A stretch of DNA of 45,326 bases from Cyanobacteria bacterium RI_101 (GTDB lineage Bacteria; Cyanobacteriota; Cyanobacteriia; Cyanobacteriales; Microcystaceae). A program made the translations under genes and the position numbers. Within the stretch, counting starts at the first letter, position 1; every line of letters starts with the position of its first letter. Below, one piece after another: positions 24,124 to 33,782 of this stretch. The notes below the pieces were generated by a model. It was not told the origin of the DNA, ran no database searches, and saw only the letters and a program-made list of their open reading frames with translations. Location: positions 1 to 45,326 of the forward strand of contig WGLZ01000058.1 in the NCBI GenBank assembly GCA_016471375.1. Direction: 5' to 3'.

Positions 24124-24699
24124 CTAAGAACCCTTTTCCCACTCCGGGGTCAGCGCCCGAAAATTAAAACTTTTAACCTGAGGATGACAAACGACACAGG
24201 TTTTAGCGGTGGTGTCCGCAGGCAACTCGACGCCGGGATGCAGAACCTTAAAGTAGCGGGACTTTTCTGCGTAGAGGGGAACGACGGAGTTGGGGGGCAA
24301 GGGTCGGGAAAAGGCGCTGACGTAATCCCAGATCAGCAGTTGGGTAAAGCGGTTAATATTGGGCACCGCTACTCCAAAATGCTCGTCGGGGCGCTGGAGA
24401 ATGGTCTGCCAGCTTTCCGTGGGCAGGACTTCCGGCGGCAGGGCGATATGGCAGGTAGAGCACGTATCCCAGTAAGCTTCAAAGCCGGGTTTATAGCGGC
24501 TGGGAATGGCGTCCACGGGGCCCATCTCCTCAACCTTCGGGCGCGGCGCCGCTAAAACCGGGAGCGTCGGCGTTTGGGCCAGCGCCGGCGCCGGAGCGAA
24601 ACCCTGGGCTAACCCCCAACCGAGCAGTAAACTCCCCGCCAGCGCCGTCAGCAGGAGGCACAAACGAGTTATCCAAGGGTGTTTTTGACGCAGATTCAT
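24124..24699 (-). CDS. Diheme cytochrome c
   Basis: This protein of about 191 residues has an N-terminal signal or anchor segment (RLCLLLTALAGSLLLGWGLAQG) followed by a Pro/Ala-rich stretch. It then shows two haem c attachment sites, CSTCH near residue 80 and CVVCH near 171. The segments between (ESWQTILQRPDEHFGV, LIWDYVSAFSRP) fit a small cyanobacterial diheme cytochrome. It would be exported to the thylakoid lumen or periplasm as an electron carrier with unknown partners. I chose the ATG at 24699; a TTG at 24708 is possible. Confidence 0.85.
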   Translation of the reverse strand: MNLRQKHPWITRLCLLLTALAGSLLLGWGLAQGFAPAPALAQTPTLPVLAAPRPKVEEMGPVDAIPSRYKPGFEAYWDTCSTCHIALPPEVLPTESWQTILQRPDEHFGVAVPNINRFTQLLIWDYVSAFSRPLPPNSVVPLYAEKSRYFKVLHPGVELPADTTAKTCVVCHPQVKSFNFRALTPEWEKGS

Positions 24700-24864
24700 G
24701 GAACACAATAGTATTAAGAGTATTAAGCTTGGGCAAGAGAGTCATAACGGCGAATGGAGCGGGGCCTACTCATGACAGACTTCCGGCGACGGTCTCAGAG
24801 AAACCGGTTAACGAAGGGATCTCCAGGATCATAGAATATAACTTTGCCATCGCCCCCTCCCCCC

Positions 24865-25293
24865 ATGTTTTTTCCCTCTCCCGGCGCCGCCCCGCCCGCT
24901 TCCCCTTGGTTCGCGACCTTGGATCGTTTTGTCCGGGAGCGGCAACTTCCCCTAGCGGCGCTGGCTTGGGAACTACGACGGGAATGGGGAGACCCCCAAA
25001 ACTATCTGGGCCTTGACCTAGAGCCGACGCCCCATTTTTTTCGTTGCTCTTACGCCCAATTAGAGAGGCTCAACCAAAGCGTTGACCGACAAATTCAGGA
25101 ACTCCTCGGGCTGTTACTCCACCATGATCCCGAACGGGAAACCGCCATTGTCGCCTTGGCCCAGGGGCAAGTGAAACTGCTCTACTTCCAACCGCAACTG
25201 CCGCCCCCCCAATGTCTTAACCATCTGGAAGTCAGTTTAGACGACCTGATTCCCCAGCTTGAAAGCGAACTGCTCCGCCTGTTAACCCCATGA
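24865..25293 (+). CDS. Cyanobacterial hypothetical protein
   Basis: This protein of about 142 residues is mostly helical, with WFATLDRFVRERQLPLAALAWELRREWGD near the N-terminus and a C-terminal LEVSLDDLIPQLESELLRLL. I do not recognise a named family. It has no signal peptide or membrane segment. The ATG at 24865 is preferred to a TTG 21 bases upstream. Its stop overlaps the start of the DUF2288 gene (ATGA), so the two are translationally coupled. Base composition matches the core genome. Confidence 0.75.
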   Translation: MFFPSPGAAPPASPWFATLDRFVRERQLPLAALAWELRREWGDPQNYLGLDLEPTPHFFRCSYAQLERLNQSVDRQIQELLGLLLHHDPERETAIVALAQGQVKLLYFQPQLPPPQCLNHLEVSLDDLIPQLESELLRLLTP

Positions 25294-25607
25294 CCCTCCC
25301 AGACCCCCTCCGCGCCCAACTCCAATCCGAACTCGCTCTGACGGAGTGGGAGAGCCTCCGACCCCACGCCCAGCGGGACGGGTTAATTGTGGTGGAACCC
25401 CGTTTGGATTTAGTGGAAGCCGGCGCCGCCATCGCCGCGGATCTAACCGAAACGGTGCAAGATTGGATCAGCGCCGGGTTGATTCGCAAACCCAGCGCCG
25501 CCGAGTTAGGTCAGTGGAACCAAGACGGCGCTCGAAGCTTCCAAACCCTGATTGTTCAACCCTACGTCCTGATCCAGGTTGCCGATCCAGTCTCTATTAT
25601 GAAATAA
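25290..25607 (+). CDS. DUF2288 family protein
   Basis: This 105-residue protein matches the DUF2288 pattern: LTEWESLRPHAQRDGLIVVEPRLDLVEAGAAIAADLTETVQDWISAGLI, then ELGQWNQD and LIVQPYVLIQ. The function of the family is unknown. Its start overlaps the previous gene by 4 bases, and it is closely followed by a small basic protein, forming a three-gene set upstream of pyk. Confidence 0.85.
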   Translation: MTLPDPLRAQLQSELALTEWESLRPHAQRDGLIVVEPRLDLVEAGAAIAADLTETVQDWISAGLIRKPSAAELGQWNQDGARSFQTLIVQPYVLIQVADPVSIMK

Positions 25608-25633
25608 TGGATCGTTTTTATGAGGAAATCAGA

Positions 25634-25801
25634 GTGGCTAAACGTCGTAACCTGAAAAAAGAAAAAGCCGAGCGCAATAGAGCCTACGCTCGCCAGTTCC
25701 GTTCCCAATCCACCAAAGGTCAGGGCAAACGCTTCGGCCAGCGCCGTCAATCCTCCGGCTCCGGCGCTCAAGGCGGTAACGGCGCTCAAGCCGAAGGCTA
25801 A
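25634..25801 (+). CDS. Small basic cyanobacterial protein
   Basis: This short Lys/Arg-rich protein of about 55 residues starts at a GTG and reads VAKRRNLKKEKAERNRAYARQFR, then a Gly/Ser/Gln-rich tail. The GTG is preceded by GAGGA at 8 bases, which favours this start over the ATG at 25607, where the stop of DUF2288 overlaps the start (TAATG). The basic, unstructured composition suggests nucleic acid or ribosome contact, but nothing else shows its role. Confidence 0.65.
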   Translation: MAKRRNLKKEKAERNRAYARQFRSQSTKGQGKRFGQRRQSSGSGAQGGNGAQAEG

Positions 25802-25813
25802 AGAAGAGCTAGA

Positions 25814-25885
25814 ATCCCCCCTAGCCCCCCTTGGAAAGGGGGGAATCGCATTCAAAGTCCCCCTTACCAAGGGGGATTGAGGGGC
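25814..25885 (+). repeat. C-rich/G-rich interspersed hairpin repeat
   Basis: CCCCCCTAGCCCCCCTTGGA, then GGGGGG, and a second arm pair CCCCCTTACCAAGGGGG. This is the hairpin core of the window's MITE-like family, without its inverted ends. It follows the small basic gene and could serve as its terminator. Confidence 0.65.
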
Positions 25886-25922
25886 ATAAAGTTAAGGATT
25901 TTTAACGGGATTTAAGGCGCTC

Positions 25923-25952
25923 TTAACGCCCCCAAGAGGATTCCTCTATAAG
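25923..25952 (+). promoter_or_regulatory. Possible promoter for pyk with internal palindrome
   Basis: TTAACG and TATAAG, 18 bases apart, lie about 30 bases upstream of the pyk ATG. The spacer holds an inverted repeat AGAGGA-T-TCCTCT (25935-25947) that could bind a regulator. This is a weak prediction without experimental support. Confidence 0.35.
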
Positions 25953-25982
25953 ATAGGGGTGTTTTCTTGACGGCGCCTGACT

Positions 25983-27416
25983 ATGAAACCCCTTCTGCAC
26001 CGGACGAAAATTGTGGCCACCATCGGCCCGGCTAGCTCTTCCCCGGAAGTGATTAAAGAGCTACTACTAGCGGGCGTCAACGTGGCCCGACTTAACTTCT
26101 CCCACGGCAGTTACGCCGACCACGAAGCCATGATCCGCCTTCTGCGAACCACGGCCCGGGAGTTGGATCTACCCTTAACTTTGTTGCAGGATTTACAGGG
26201 GCCGAAAATTCGGGTCGGGCAACTGCCCCCGGAAGGATTGCGGCTCGAAGAAGGCGCCGCTTTAACCTTAGTGCCCCAGGCGGAGTACGCGGGGCAACCC
26301 GGAACTGTGGGCATCGATTATCCCCACGTGGCGGAAGAAGCGGAAGTCGGCACGCCGGTTTTATTGGACGACGGCTTGCTGGAGTTGAAAGTGACAGGGG
26401 TGGACGGCGCCGCGGTTCACTGCGAGGTGGTGACCGGCGGCGTTCTCAAAAGTCGCAAAGGGGTCAATTTACCCTCTCTCCAACTGCGTTTACCCTCCCT
26501 AACGGAGAAAGACCAGCAGGATTTGGAGTTTGGCGTCGCCCAGGGGGTGGATTTAGTCTCCCTCAGCTTTGTGCGGAAACCGGAAGATATTCAGGCGCTG
26601 AAGCGGTTTTTAGCGGACCGCGGCTCCCATCTTCCCGTGCTGGCGAAGATCGAGAAACCTCAAGCCGTAGCCAATTTAGAAGCCATCATCGACGAGTGCG
26701 ACGCCATCATGGTAGCCCGGGGCGATCTGGGGGTGGAGATGAGTCCCGCCAAGGTGCCCCTAATTCAAAAACGGATTATTCGTCTCTGCAACCAGCGGGC
26801 CATTCCGGTGATTACCGCCACCCAAATGCTAGATAGCATGATCCGCAATCCCCGTCCTACTCGGGCGGAAGCCAGCGACGTGGCCAACGCCATTATCGAC
26901 GGCGCCGACGCCGTCATGCTCTCGGGGGAATCCGCCGTGGGGGACTACCCCATCCAGGCGGTGAAAATGCTGGCCCGCATCGCCACGGACATCGAGCCGG
27001 AAATTAATTTTGTCAACTATCCCGCCCGCCATCAGGATAAGGCCCACGCCCTGGTGGAGGCGCTGAACCGGGTGGATCATATTTTGGAATTGCAATGTAT
27101 TGTGGCCTTCACGGAAACAGGTTATTCCGCCAAACTGGCCGCCGCGGAGCGCCCTCGGGTGCCCATCGTCGCTTTTACCCCCCATCGGAGCACCTACCAC
27201 CAATTAAACCTCGTCTGGGGCGTGCGGCCCATCATGTTTGAGTACGACGACCATTCCCTAGAGGAGTTGATCGACCACATGGAGGAGCAATTATTGGCTT
27301 ACCAATTTGTGGATCCGGGAGATCAGGTTTTGATTTTAGGGGGACTCCCCCTAGGCAAACCCCGCACCACCAGTTTTATCAATATCCACACCATCTGCGA
27401 CGACGTCCACTCCTAA
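25983..27416 (+). CDS. pyk: Pyruvate kinase
   Basis: This enzyme converts phosphoenolpyruvate and ADP to pyruvate and ATP in the last step of glycolysis. At 477 residues it is a standard-length single-unit enzyme. Motifs in order are [77 protein letters not shown] with the catalytic Lys, [14 protein letters not shown] with metal ligands, [11 protein letters not shown] and [25 protein letters not shown]. The C-terminal domain includes the [16 protein letters not shown] effector-binding part. The extra C-terminal phosphotransferase-like domain of some homologues is absent. Confidence 0.96.
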   Translation: MKPLLHRTKIVATIGPASSSPEVIKELLLAGVNVARLNFSHGSYADHEAMIRLLRTTARELDLPLTLLQDLQGPKIRVGQLPPEGLRLEEGAALTLVPQAEYAGQPGTVGIDYPHVAEEAEVGTPVLLDDGLLELKVTGVDGAAVHCEVVTGGVLKSRKGVNLPSLQLRLPSLTEKDQQDLEFGVAQGVDLVSLSFVRKPEDIQALKRFLADRGSHLPVLAKIEKPQAVANLEAIIDECDAIMVARGDLGVEMSPAKVPLIQKRIIRLCNQRAIPVITATQMLDSMIRNPRPTRAEASDVANAIIDGADAVMLSGESAVGDYPIQAVKMLARIATDIEPEINFVNYPARHQDKAHALVEALNRVDHILELQCIVAFTETGYSAKLAAAERPRVPIVAFTPHRSTYHQLNLVWGVRPIMFEYDDHSLEELIDHMEEQLLAYQFVDPGDQVLILGGLPLGKPRTTSFINIHTICDDVHS

Positions 27417-27469
27417 AAAAATCCCCTTGAGCCTTGACAATCAACATAATCGCTAAATCCCCCTTTGCA

Positions 27470-27627
27470 AGCTACGGCGTACACGCAAGTCTTTGGTTTT
27501 GCCATTAACCTTATCTCGCCCCCTAAATCCCCCAATTCTGGGGGACTTTGAACTCAGACAAGCTCCGAACTCCCCCCAAAATTGGGGGGTTGGGGGGGGA
27601 TTCTGATAGTTGTGTGTACACGGTAGC
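27470..27627 (+). repeat. MITE-like repeat with both inverted ends
   Basis: The left end GCTACGGCGTACACGCAAGT and the reverse-complemented right end GGCTACCGTGTACACACAAC are clear inverted repeats. The interior holds two C/G hairpin blocks. The left flank CCCCCTTTGCAA and the right flank CCTCCAAAGGAGGGG resemble an interrupted C/G hairpin, as if this copy inserted into another repeat. Confidence 0.75.
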
Positions 27628-27766
27628 CTCCAAAGGAGGGGAATTGATCGCGGACAAGTAAATTGTTACAATTCTCCTCCCGCGGAGGGGGCAGGCGTAG
27701 CCTGACGGGGGGGTCAAGTTCCCCAAGCCATAAAGGAGCGAAGAGGGCTAACTCTGGCGAAATTGA

Positions 27767-30700
27767 CTACACGGTAAAGTTCGCTAGGCTCAGGGAACCG
27801 GCCAAACCGGAAACCGCCAGTTCGAGCACCGCGTCGCTCTCTTTTTGGAAGCCCGCGGTGGCGTCGTTGATGGCGACAAAAATCCGGGAGCCGAAACTAA
27901 AGACGGCGCTGTCGCCGGGGTTGGCCAAAACCGCCGGGGTTAAGATCCCTTGAATTTGGCTGGCGTTGAGTTTACTCACAGCGCCGGCGTTGGCGGTAAA
28001 GAGGGTTGGCAGTTGGCTCACCCGTAGGAAGTCCTCGGCGGCGTTGAAATCTTTAATGACATCGAAACCGGCGAGGAGGGAGTCGCTTAAATCGCGGTAA
28101 TCAAAGGTATCGGCGCCGTTGCCGCCGGCTAAAGTGTCTTTCCCGAGACCGCCCACTAAGAGGTCGTTCCCGGCTTCGCCATTAAGGTTGTCTCGCCCTT
28201 GACCCCCCAGCAGGGTATCGTTACCCGCGCCGCCCTTAAGAACAGCTTGGATAGAGGTCAGCGCCGAAGCGTCGAGGGTATTGTCCCCAATGCCTCCGGT
28301 GAGTTGGATAACCTCGATGTTGATAAAGGCGTCGGTTCCCTCCGGCCCCGTTAACCCCGTTTGAGTAGCGACAAAATTTCCGTTGCCGCTGGCAATCAGA
28401 GTATCCCGCCCGGCGCCGCCGTCGATGAGGTCGTCCCCGGCGCCGCCCTGGAGCCGGTCATCCCCTTCCCCGCCCTGAAGGACGTCGTTTCCGTCTTGTC
28501 CCAGTAAGGCGTCATTCCCGGCGCCGCCCTGGAGAATATCGTCCCCTTCCCGGCCCTCTAAACGGTCGTTGCCGCCTAGGCCGTTAATTAAATCGACGGA
28601 GCTGGTTCCCCGGAGGCGATCCGCTAGCGCCGTGCCGTTAATGATGTTCAAAGGCGGCGCGGTCGCTAGATCCAGACCCACTAAAATCGGGTCGTGGTCG
28701 GAGGCGCGGAAGGCGTTGGCCTCAAAGAGGGGATTGCCGCTGGGTTTGGCTTCAAAACTGGCCTCCCCGGCGCCGTCGTCAACCGTATTGTTGTAGTCGA
28801 AGAGGGGAATTTCGTCGGCGTTAATGCGCCATTCCGCCACCCCGGTAATTTGGGGCGTCATCGCGTCATTGGCCAGGGCGTAGTCGAGGTAGCCCAGTTG
28901 GCCGCTAAAGAGAAAACTATAGGCGTCGGGGCCGACAAAACTGTTCACCAAATCCGTAAAGCCAGCGTTTTTGATGGCGGTAATGGGGGTTTCCCCGGCG
29001 TAGGCGTTTAAGTCCCCGATAATCAGCCAATCGGCGTCGCCCTGACCGGTGGGGTCGCTGGGGAGCCAGGTCTTGACCAAAAAGTCCGCCGCCTTGGTGC
29101 GGGTGTCGTTAAATTGTCCCTGGCCGTCCCCTTGATCTACATCTAAGCCGGTTGCGTCGCTTCCGCCCTTGGATTTAAAGTGATTAACCGCCAGGTTAAA
29201 GACCCCCCCGAAGTCGGGGTTGGCGGGATCGATGACCTCAAAGGTTTGGGCCAGCGCCGGGCGATTGCGTTGGGTTCCGGCGCCGTTGGGGTCGGTAAAG
29301 GCGGGATCCGTCAGGGTGGCGAAAGTCCCCTTCGGTTGAAGAACGGCGGGCTTGTAAATCAGGGCCACCGTAATCTGATCCGTCCCCACAATGCCCGTAT
29401 CAATGGCGGCGTAGGTTCCGGCGCCGAGGACGGCGTTCAAGCGGTTAACCAGTTCTAAAATGGCGGCGCCGTTGTTTTCAATTTCGATAAAGCCGAGAAC
29501 GTCGGCGTCGATCTCCGTCAGCGCCGCGATTAATTTCTGGTTTTGGCGCTCAAATTCGTCGGCGCTGTCGGCGCCCCGGGGAGAGCCGGAGCCGCCCACG
29601 GTATCGATGGTGTTGAAGTAGTTGAGAACATTAAAGCTGGCGACTTTGATATTCCCCCCCACCTCCGGCGCTGTTAGGGGCCGGGGATTTTCCACCGTAA
29701 ACTGGATCGGATTAGCCTCGGTGGGCCGTAGGCGCCAGGCGTTGGAGCCGAAGTTAAGAATGGCGGTTAATCCGGTAATGGAATCCCCGCCCCGGAAATA
29801 ATCCGGCCCCTGGGCGCCGACACTCAGCCCTCCCGGCTGGGGATAGAAAATACGCCCGTTGGGCAGACCGCTATTTTGGCTGTTGTCGTCGTCGTCGAGG
29901 ATAATGCGACGGCGGTTCAACTGGTCGAGGAACTGGGTAAACTCCGCCGGGGTGGGGGTGTCGTCCAGTTGGGTGTACTGAATCGGGCGCTCGTTGAGGG
30001 TGAGAACCACTTGCCCAAAGCGGGAGAGTTCAAAGTATTCCGAGACCACTAATTTATCGGGGAACTGGCTCAGCATTCCTTCAAACTGCTCGTAGTAGTC
30101 GTCCAGATCTCCCGCCACCGGTAGCGTTAAGGACGCGGGGGTGACCAGACCGAGATTATTGCCCCCGTCAATCAGCGTTAACGCGCCGTCCGGGCCGGTA
30201 GTGCCAATTTGGGTGGCGCCGTCAAATTCGCTCACAATCCCCTTCACCCGCGCGATTTGTCCCTCCGTCACCGTTAACAGGGGCGTATTGCCGGTAAAGA
30301 CAAAGAGACCTTCCGAAGTGCTGGCGTCGCCGTCCTCGTCGGCGGTTTCTTCCTGAATGAAGAAGCCCCGTAGTTGATCCGTCCCTTGCAAAGCGCCGAT
30401 GACCACCCCCTCAATGGTGACCACTTGCCCCAGTAGGGGACTGACGTCGTCGTGGGCGCCGCCGGGGCCCTGATTGGCGCTGTTGCCCTGAATTTGGTGA
30501 ATTTTGGTAATCGTCGTTCCCGTTAACGGGGCGCCGTCGCCGGGAGACCCCACCGCCGGGACGGTTCCCCCATTACCCCCCAAGGCTAAGGTCGCCACTG
30601 CGCCGTTTTGCCCCGCCACGCTAAAGGCGCCGAGGTTGACGTCATAGGACGCGCCGTCAAAGCCGGCGGTATCAGGATAGGCTTCGTTATCCGCGACGGT

Positions 30701-33589
30701 ATTGGCCGCCGGGCCGCCCACAAATAAAGTGACTGCGTCGCCGCCATCCCCCAAACTGGCGCCGCTGGTAAAGCCAATTTCCACCCCGGTTAAGCTAATC
30801 ACCGGACTCCAAACGGTGTTAAAGACCGTGGCGGCGCTGGCGTCGCCAATGACCACAATGGCGGTTTGACCGGGATCTAGACGGGTCAGTCCTTGGATCA
30901 GGGTCGCGTCCGCGGCGGAGGCGGACTCGTCGTCGTAGAAAAGGTCGGGATCGGCGCCGGCCACCCAAGCCACCGGGCCGACATTGGTGATTTCAAACCA
31001 GTCCGCCGTCAGATCCGTCCCGATTTGCCCCGGCCAAATTTCCGTGATTTGCAGATCAAAGGTCAATTGGTTGGCAGTTCCCGGCGTGGGCAGTTGGGCC
31101 ACAAAAGCGCCGGTTCCGTCGGGGACGCGACTGTTGGACTCGTTAGCGCCGTTCGCGTTGGCGTTTTCGTTGAATTGAGTCGTTTGTCCCAAGGCGGCTA
31201 ATAACCCGGCGTCGTCGGGGTCGCTGGTGTCGTAAACAAGGGCGTCAATTAAATGCAGGGACGTAACCGGCGTATTGTTGGGAAAATCCATCCCGTTCCC
31301 TTGGTAGAGCGCCACAGCGTCGGCGCCGTTTTGGAGGAAATTACCGGGAAAGACCAAAGAGACGTTAGGAACGCCGCTGTTGCCAAGGACAAAGAAACCT
31401 TCCGCATTAGTGCTAAAGCCGTCTAAATCAAAGGCGCCGTAGGAGAGGTCGTTATTGTCGCCGTTAAAGAAGACCAGAACCAGACCGTCTAGGGGCGTAT
31501 TCCCCGCGCCGCCGTCGTAGAGTTCCACAAACTCGGCGGCGTCCGTTCCGGGAGTGTCCGCGTCCACTTCGTTAATGACAATGGAGGGTAGGGGCGGTTG
31601 CTCCGTGGTGGGCGCGCCGAGGAGAATCTGTTCGGTGCGGAATTTTTGCAAATTATCCTGGGCTAACTCTTTGGAAACTTCGCCGTTGCCGTACCAAACC
31701 GTATCGCCGTTATCCACCAGTAATTGCAGGGCGGCGCCGGTGGTTAAACTCCCCGGCAGACCGACAACGCCCTCAAAACTACCGCCGCTGGGGTTCAGCG
31801 CCGTTAAATCGTTGTCTCGCAGAACCGGCGCCTCATTGGGGTTCCCCGTCCAGGTGTAGAGGCGAAAATCATTGGGCGCCGTCCCGGTGGCGGCGCCGGA
31901 GGGGCCGGCGATGATTAAATACTCGCCGTTGCCATTACGCTCCAGACTGCGAACGCCCCGACCCCCGAGGTTGAGTTGAATTGGCGGGCCAAAGAGAGCG
32001 GGACCGGCGCCGCCGGCCGCAATTTGTTCAAAATTGGTCACCGGCGCGATTAGCGCCTGGGTTCGGGCGGAAGTATCGCTCAGGGGCGCCCGAAAAGCCA
32101 AGTACATCGTTGAGCCGTCCGGCGCCGGAGCCAGGCCTTCGATGCTAAAACCGTTCACCGCTTCCGGCGCCACTCCGTCGGCGGCGCTGGCCGCTAGACC
32201 AAAGAAATTAGCGCCGAGGCCGTGGAGATTATTAACGTCCCAATTGACTAAATCTCCTTCTAAATCGTTGTACTGTCCGACAAAACTCAACTGGGTTCCC
32301 AAACCGGCGCCGGTCAGATCCGTGGCGAAGACAATTTCCCGAGTGTCCCGCTCACTGCCGCCGCTACTGTTGCTGTGGGAGCCGAGCCAATAAATCCGGT
32401 TGCCCATGCGGGCGGAGGCTTCCAGATCCACCTCCCGACCGTCGGGGGTGGTTAAAAACGGACGCAGGTCAAAGCTCGCTAGGGGTAAACCGGAATCCTC
32501 CCGGTCGTAGAGGCGAATCACCTCGTCTTCGTCGTCCGCCACCAACATGAACTCTTGATCTAAAGCGATGGCGGTGGAGGCGTCGCTGGTTCCCGTATGG
32601 AAACGGGTGCCAGCGGGATTAACCGAGGCCGCCGAAGCGCCGTATTGAATGACGTAGGAACCGCTTAAGTCCCCGTCGCTGACGGTAACGGTAATCTCCG
32701 TTAACCCGACCCCGGTGGGGATAATTTTTAAATTCCGACTGGCGCCGGCGCCGGTTAAAACTAAATTGGCGTCGCTGACCACGGCGCTGTTACTACTGGT
32801 CGCGGTTACGGTTAAATTAGCCGCCGGGGTTTCGACGTCGCCGAGGTTAAACTCAATCCCGAGGGTCTGGGCCGGGTCGGTGGGGTCGTTAAGGACGGCG
32901 CTGACAAAACCGGGGCCGTCGTCCGGCAGGCTTAAAAAGGGCGTAACGGTTTCTAGGTCAATAATCGTTTCATTATCCGCCTGAATTTGCGGCGCCGTGT
33001 TGGCGGTATTAGAACTAACGGCGCTGAAGACGACGTTGTCAAAGCGCCAGGTTCCCGTTGTCGCATAGGAGCTAGAACTATTGGACGCTTTATAATTTCC
33101 CGTCGTTTGGTCAAATCCCGCCACCAGACGAATCCGGGCGTCGCTAATATTTTCCAACGCATCCACGCCACTTAAATCTAGGGAGCGGGAAAACCAGGTA
33201 TCCCCCGTCGGCGCCACATAGGTCTGGGCGTCGATCCAAGTTAAACCCCCATCGGCGGAGTATTGGGCGATAACGGTATTAGCGGCAGTATTACTATGGC
33301 GCTGGTCAAAGCTGAGTTGTAGATCGATGAAGCCGACAGTGTTGAGGCTAAATTCAATGCCTCTGGTTTTATTTCCCGTCCCCGACGCTGGGTAATTAGT
33401 TGTATTCCAGCCGGAATCGTCGCCGCCGCTGACTTGATTTTTACCCGACGCAAAGGTGGCGGTGGTTCCCCCCACGAGATTAACGCTGGGCGTCCCCTCC
33501 AAAATTTCCAACAAGGGCAAGGTGGTTCCTGTGCCAGTACTAGCGTCGGCGGTTAGGGAATCAAAAGTCCATTGGGCAACGGTGGTCAT
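27767..33589 (-). CDS. Giant RTX extracellular nuclease (ExeM/NucH-like)
   Basis: This 1940-residue multidomain exoprotein has an N-terminal beta-sandwich-like region (1-200) and a DUF3616 region near 330-640. Two lamin-tail-like segments follow near 670 (PSIVINEVDADTPG) and 845 (DLQITEIWPGQ). An OB-fold-like segment lies near 1030-1100 (GQVVTIEGVVIG), and an endonuclease/exonuclease/phosphatase domain near 1313-1635 (NIKVASFNVLNYF, DVLGFIEIENNG, SDHDPILVG). RTX repeats of GGxGxDxLxGG type follow near 1660-1835, with a C-terminal tail. This architecture is known from secreted ExeM/NucH nucleases. The calcium-binding repeats point to export by a type I system, which is not in the window. It may scavenge phosphate or nucleotides from extracellular DNA. 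Confidence 0.88.
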   Translation of the reverse strand: MTTVAQWTFDSLTADASTGTGTTLPLLEILEGTPSVNLVGGTTATFASGKNQVSGGDDSGWNTTNYPASGTGNKTRGIEFSLNTVGFIDLQLSFDQRHSNTAANTVIAQYSADGGLTWIDAQTYVAPTGDTWFSRSLDLSGVDALENISDARIRLVAGFDQTTGNYKASNSSSSYATTGTWRFDNVVFSAVSSNTANTAPQIQADNETIIDLETVTPFLSLPDDGPGFVSAVLNDPTDPAQTLGIEFNLGDVETPAANLTVTATSSNSAVVSDANLVLTGAGASRNLKIIPTGVGLTEITVTVSDGDLSGSYVIQYGASAASVNPAGTRFHTGTSDASTAIALDQEFMLVADDEDEVIRLYDREDSGLPLASFDLRPFLTTPDGREVDLEASARMGNRIYWLGSHSNSSGGSERDTREIVFATDLTGAGLGTQLSFVGQYNDLEGDLVNWDVNNLHGLGANFFGLAASAADGVAPEAVNGFSIEGLAPAPDGSTMYLAFRAPLSDTSARTQALIAPVTNFEQIAAGGAGPALFGPPIQLNLGGRGVRSLERNGNGEYLIIAGPSGAATGTAPNDFRLYTWTGNPNEAPVLRDNDLTALNPSGGSFEGVVGLPGSLTTGAALQLLVDNGDTVWYGNGEVSKELAQDNLQKFRTEQILLGAPTTEQPPLPSIVINEVDADTPGTDAAEFVELYDGGAGNTPLDGLVLVFFNGDNNDLSYGAFDLDGFSTNAEGFFVLGNSGVPNVSLVFPGNFLQNGADAVALYQGNGMDFPNNTPVTSLHLIDALVYDTSDPDDAGLLAALGQTTQFNENANANGANESNSRVPDGTGAFVAQLPTPGTANQLTFDLQITEIWPGQIGTDLTADWFEITNVGPVAWVAGADPDLFYDDESASAADATLIQGLTRLDPGQTAIVVIGDASAATVFNTVWSPVISLTGVEIGFTSGASLGDGGDAVTLFVGGPAANTVADNEAYPDTAGFDGASYDVNLGAFSVAGQNGAVATLALGGNGGTVPAVGSPGDGAPLTGTTITKIHQIQGNSANQGPGGAHDDVSPLLGQVVTIEGVVIGALQGTDQLRGFFIQEETADEDGDASTSEGLFVFTGNTPLLTVTEGQIARVKGIVSEFDGATQIGTTGPDGALTLIDGGNNLGLVTPASLTLPVAGDLDDYYEQFEGMLSQFPDKLVVSEYFELSRFGQVVLTLNERPIQYTQLDDTPTPAEFTQFLDQLNRRRIILDDDDNSQNSGLPNGRIFYPQPGGLSVGAQGPDYFRGGDSITGLTAILNFGSNAWRLRPTEANPIQFTVENPRPLTAPEVGGNIKVASFNVLNYFNTIDTVGGSGSPRGADSADEFERQNQKLIAALTEIDADVLGFIEIENNGAAILELVNRLNAVLGAGTYAAIDTGIVGTDQITVALIYKPAVLQPKGTFATLTDPAFTDPNGAGTQRNRPALAQTFEVIDPANPDFGGVFNLAVNHFKSKGGSDATGLDVDQGDGQGQFNDTRTKAADFLVKTWLPSDPTGQGDADWLIIGDLNAYAGETPITAIKNAGFTDLVNSFVGPDAYSFLFSGQLGYLDYALANDAMTPQITGVAEWRINADEIPLFDYNNTVDDGAGEASFEAKPSGNPLFEANAFRASDHDPILVGLDLATAPPLNIINGTALADRLRGTSSVDLINGLGGNDRLEGREGDDILQGGAGNDALLGQDGNDVLQGGEGDDRLQGGAGDDLIDGGAGRDTLIASGNGNFVATQTGLTGPEGTDAFINIEVIQLTGGIGDNTLDASALTSIQAVLKGGAGNDTLLGGQGRDNLNGEAGNDLLVGGLGKDTLAGGNGADTFDYRDLSDSLLAGFDVIKDFNAAEDFLRVSQLPTLFTANAGAVSKLNASQIQGILTPAVLANPGDSAVFSFGSRIFVAINDATAGFQKESDAVLELAVSGLAGSLSLANFTV

Positions 33590-33723
33590 AGCGGCGCTGT
33601 GGGGGGAGACGGTAAAATCGGCGCTCTGGGGACTAAGCCCAGATTTTCGCCACTGTTCACCCTCCCACGGCGACTTTAAGGTTGGGGTAAGGAAACTTTA
33701 ATTTTTTCCCTCAAGACAGGCGC

Positions 33724-33760
33724 AAAAAAAGCGCCTTTCCCCATCAACGGAGGAAAGGCG
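33724..33760 (-). terminator. Rho-independent terminator after the antiporter gene
   Basis: On the minus strand, CGCCTTTCC and GGAAAGGCG form a 9-base stem with an 11-base loop, followed closely by seven T's. It lies about 20 bases after the stop of the Na+/H+ antiporter gene and would end the bicA-antiporter transcript. Confidence 0.8.
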
Positions 33761-33782
33761 TCAAGCAAGGGCGTCAAGGAAT

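Noticed and set aside
33733-33760. Hairpin after the giant nuclease gene start as its regulatory element
   Set aside because: The T-tract orientation and position fit termination of the antiporter transcript on the minus strand.
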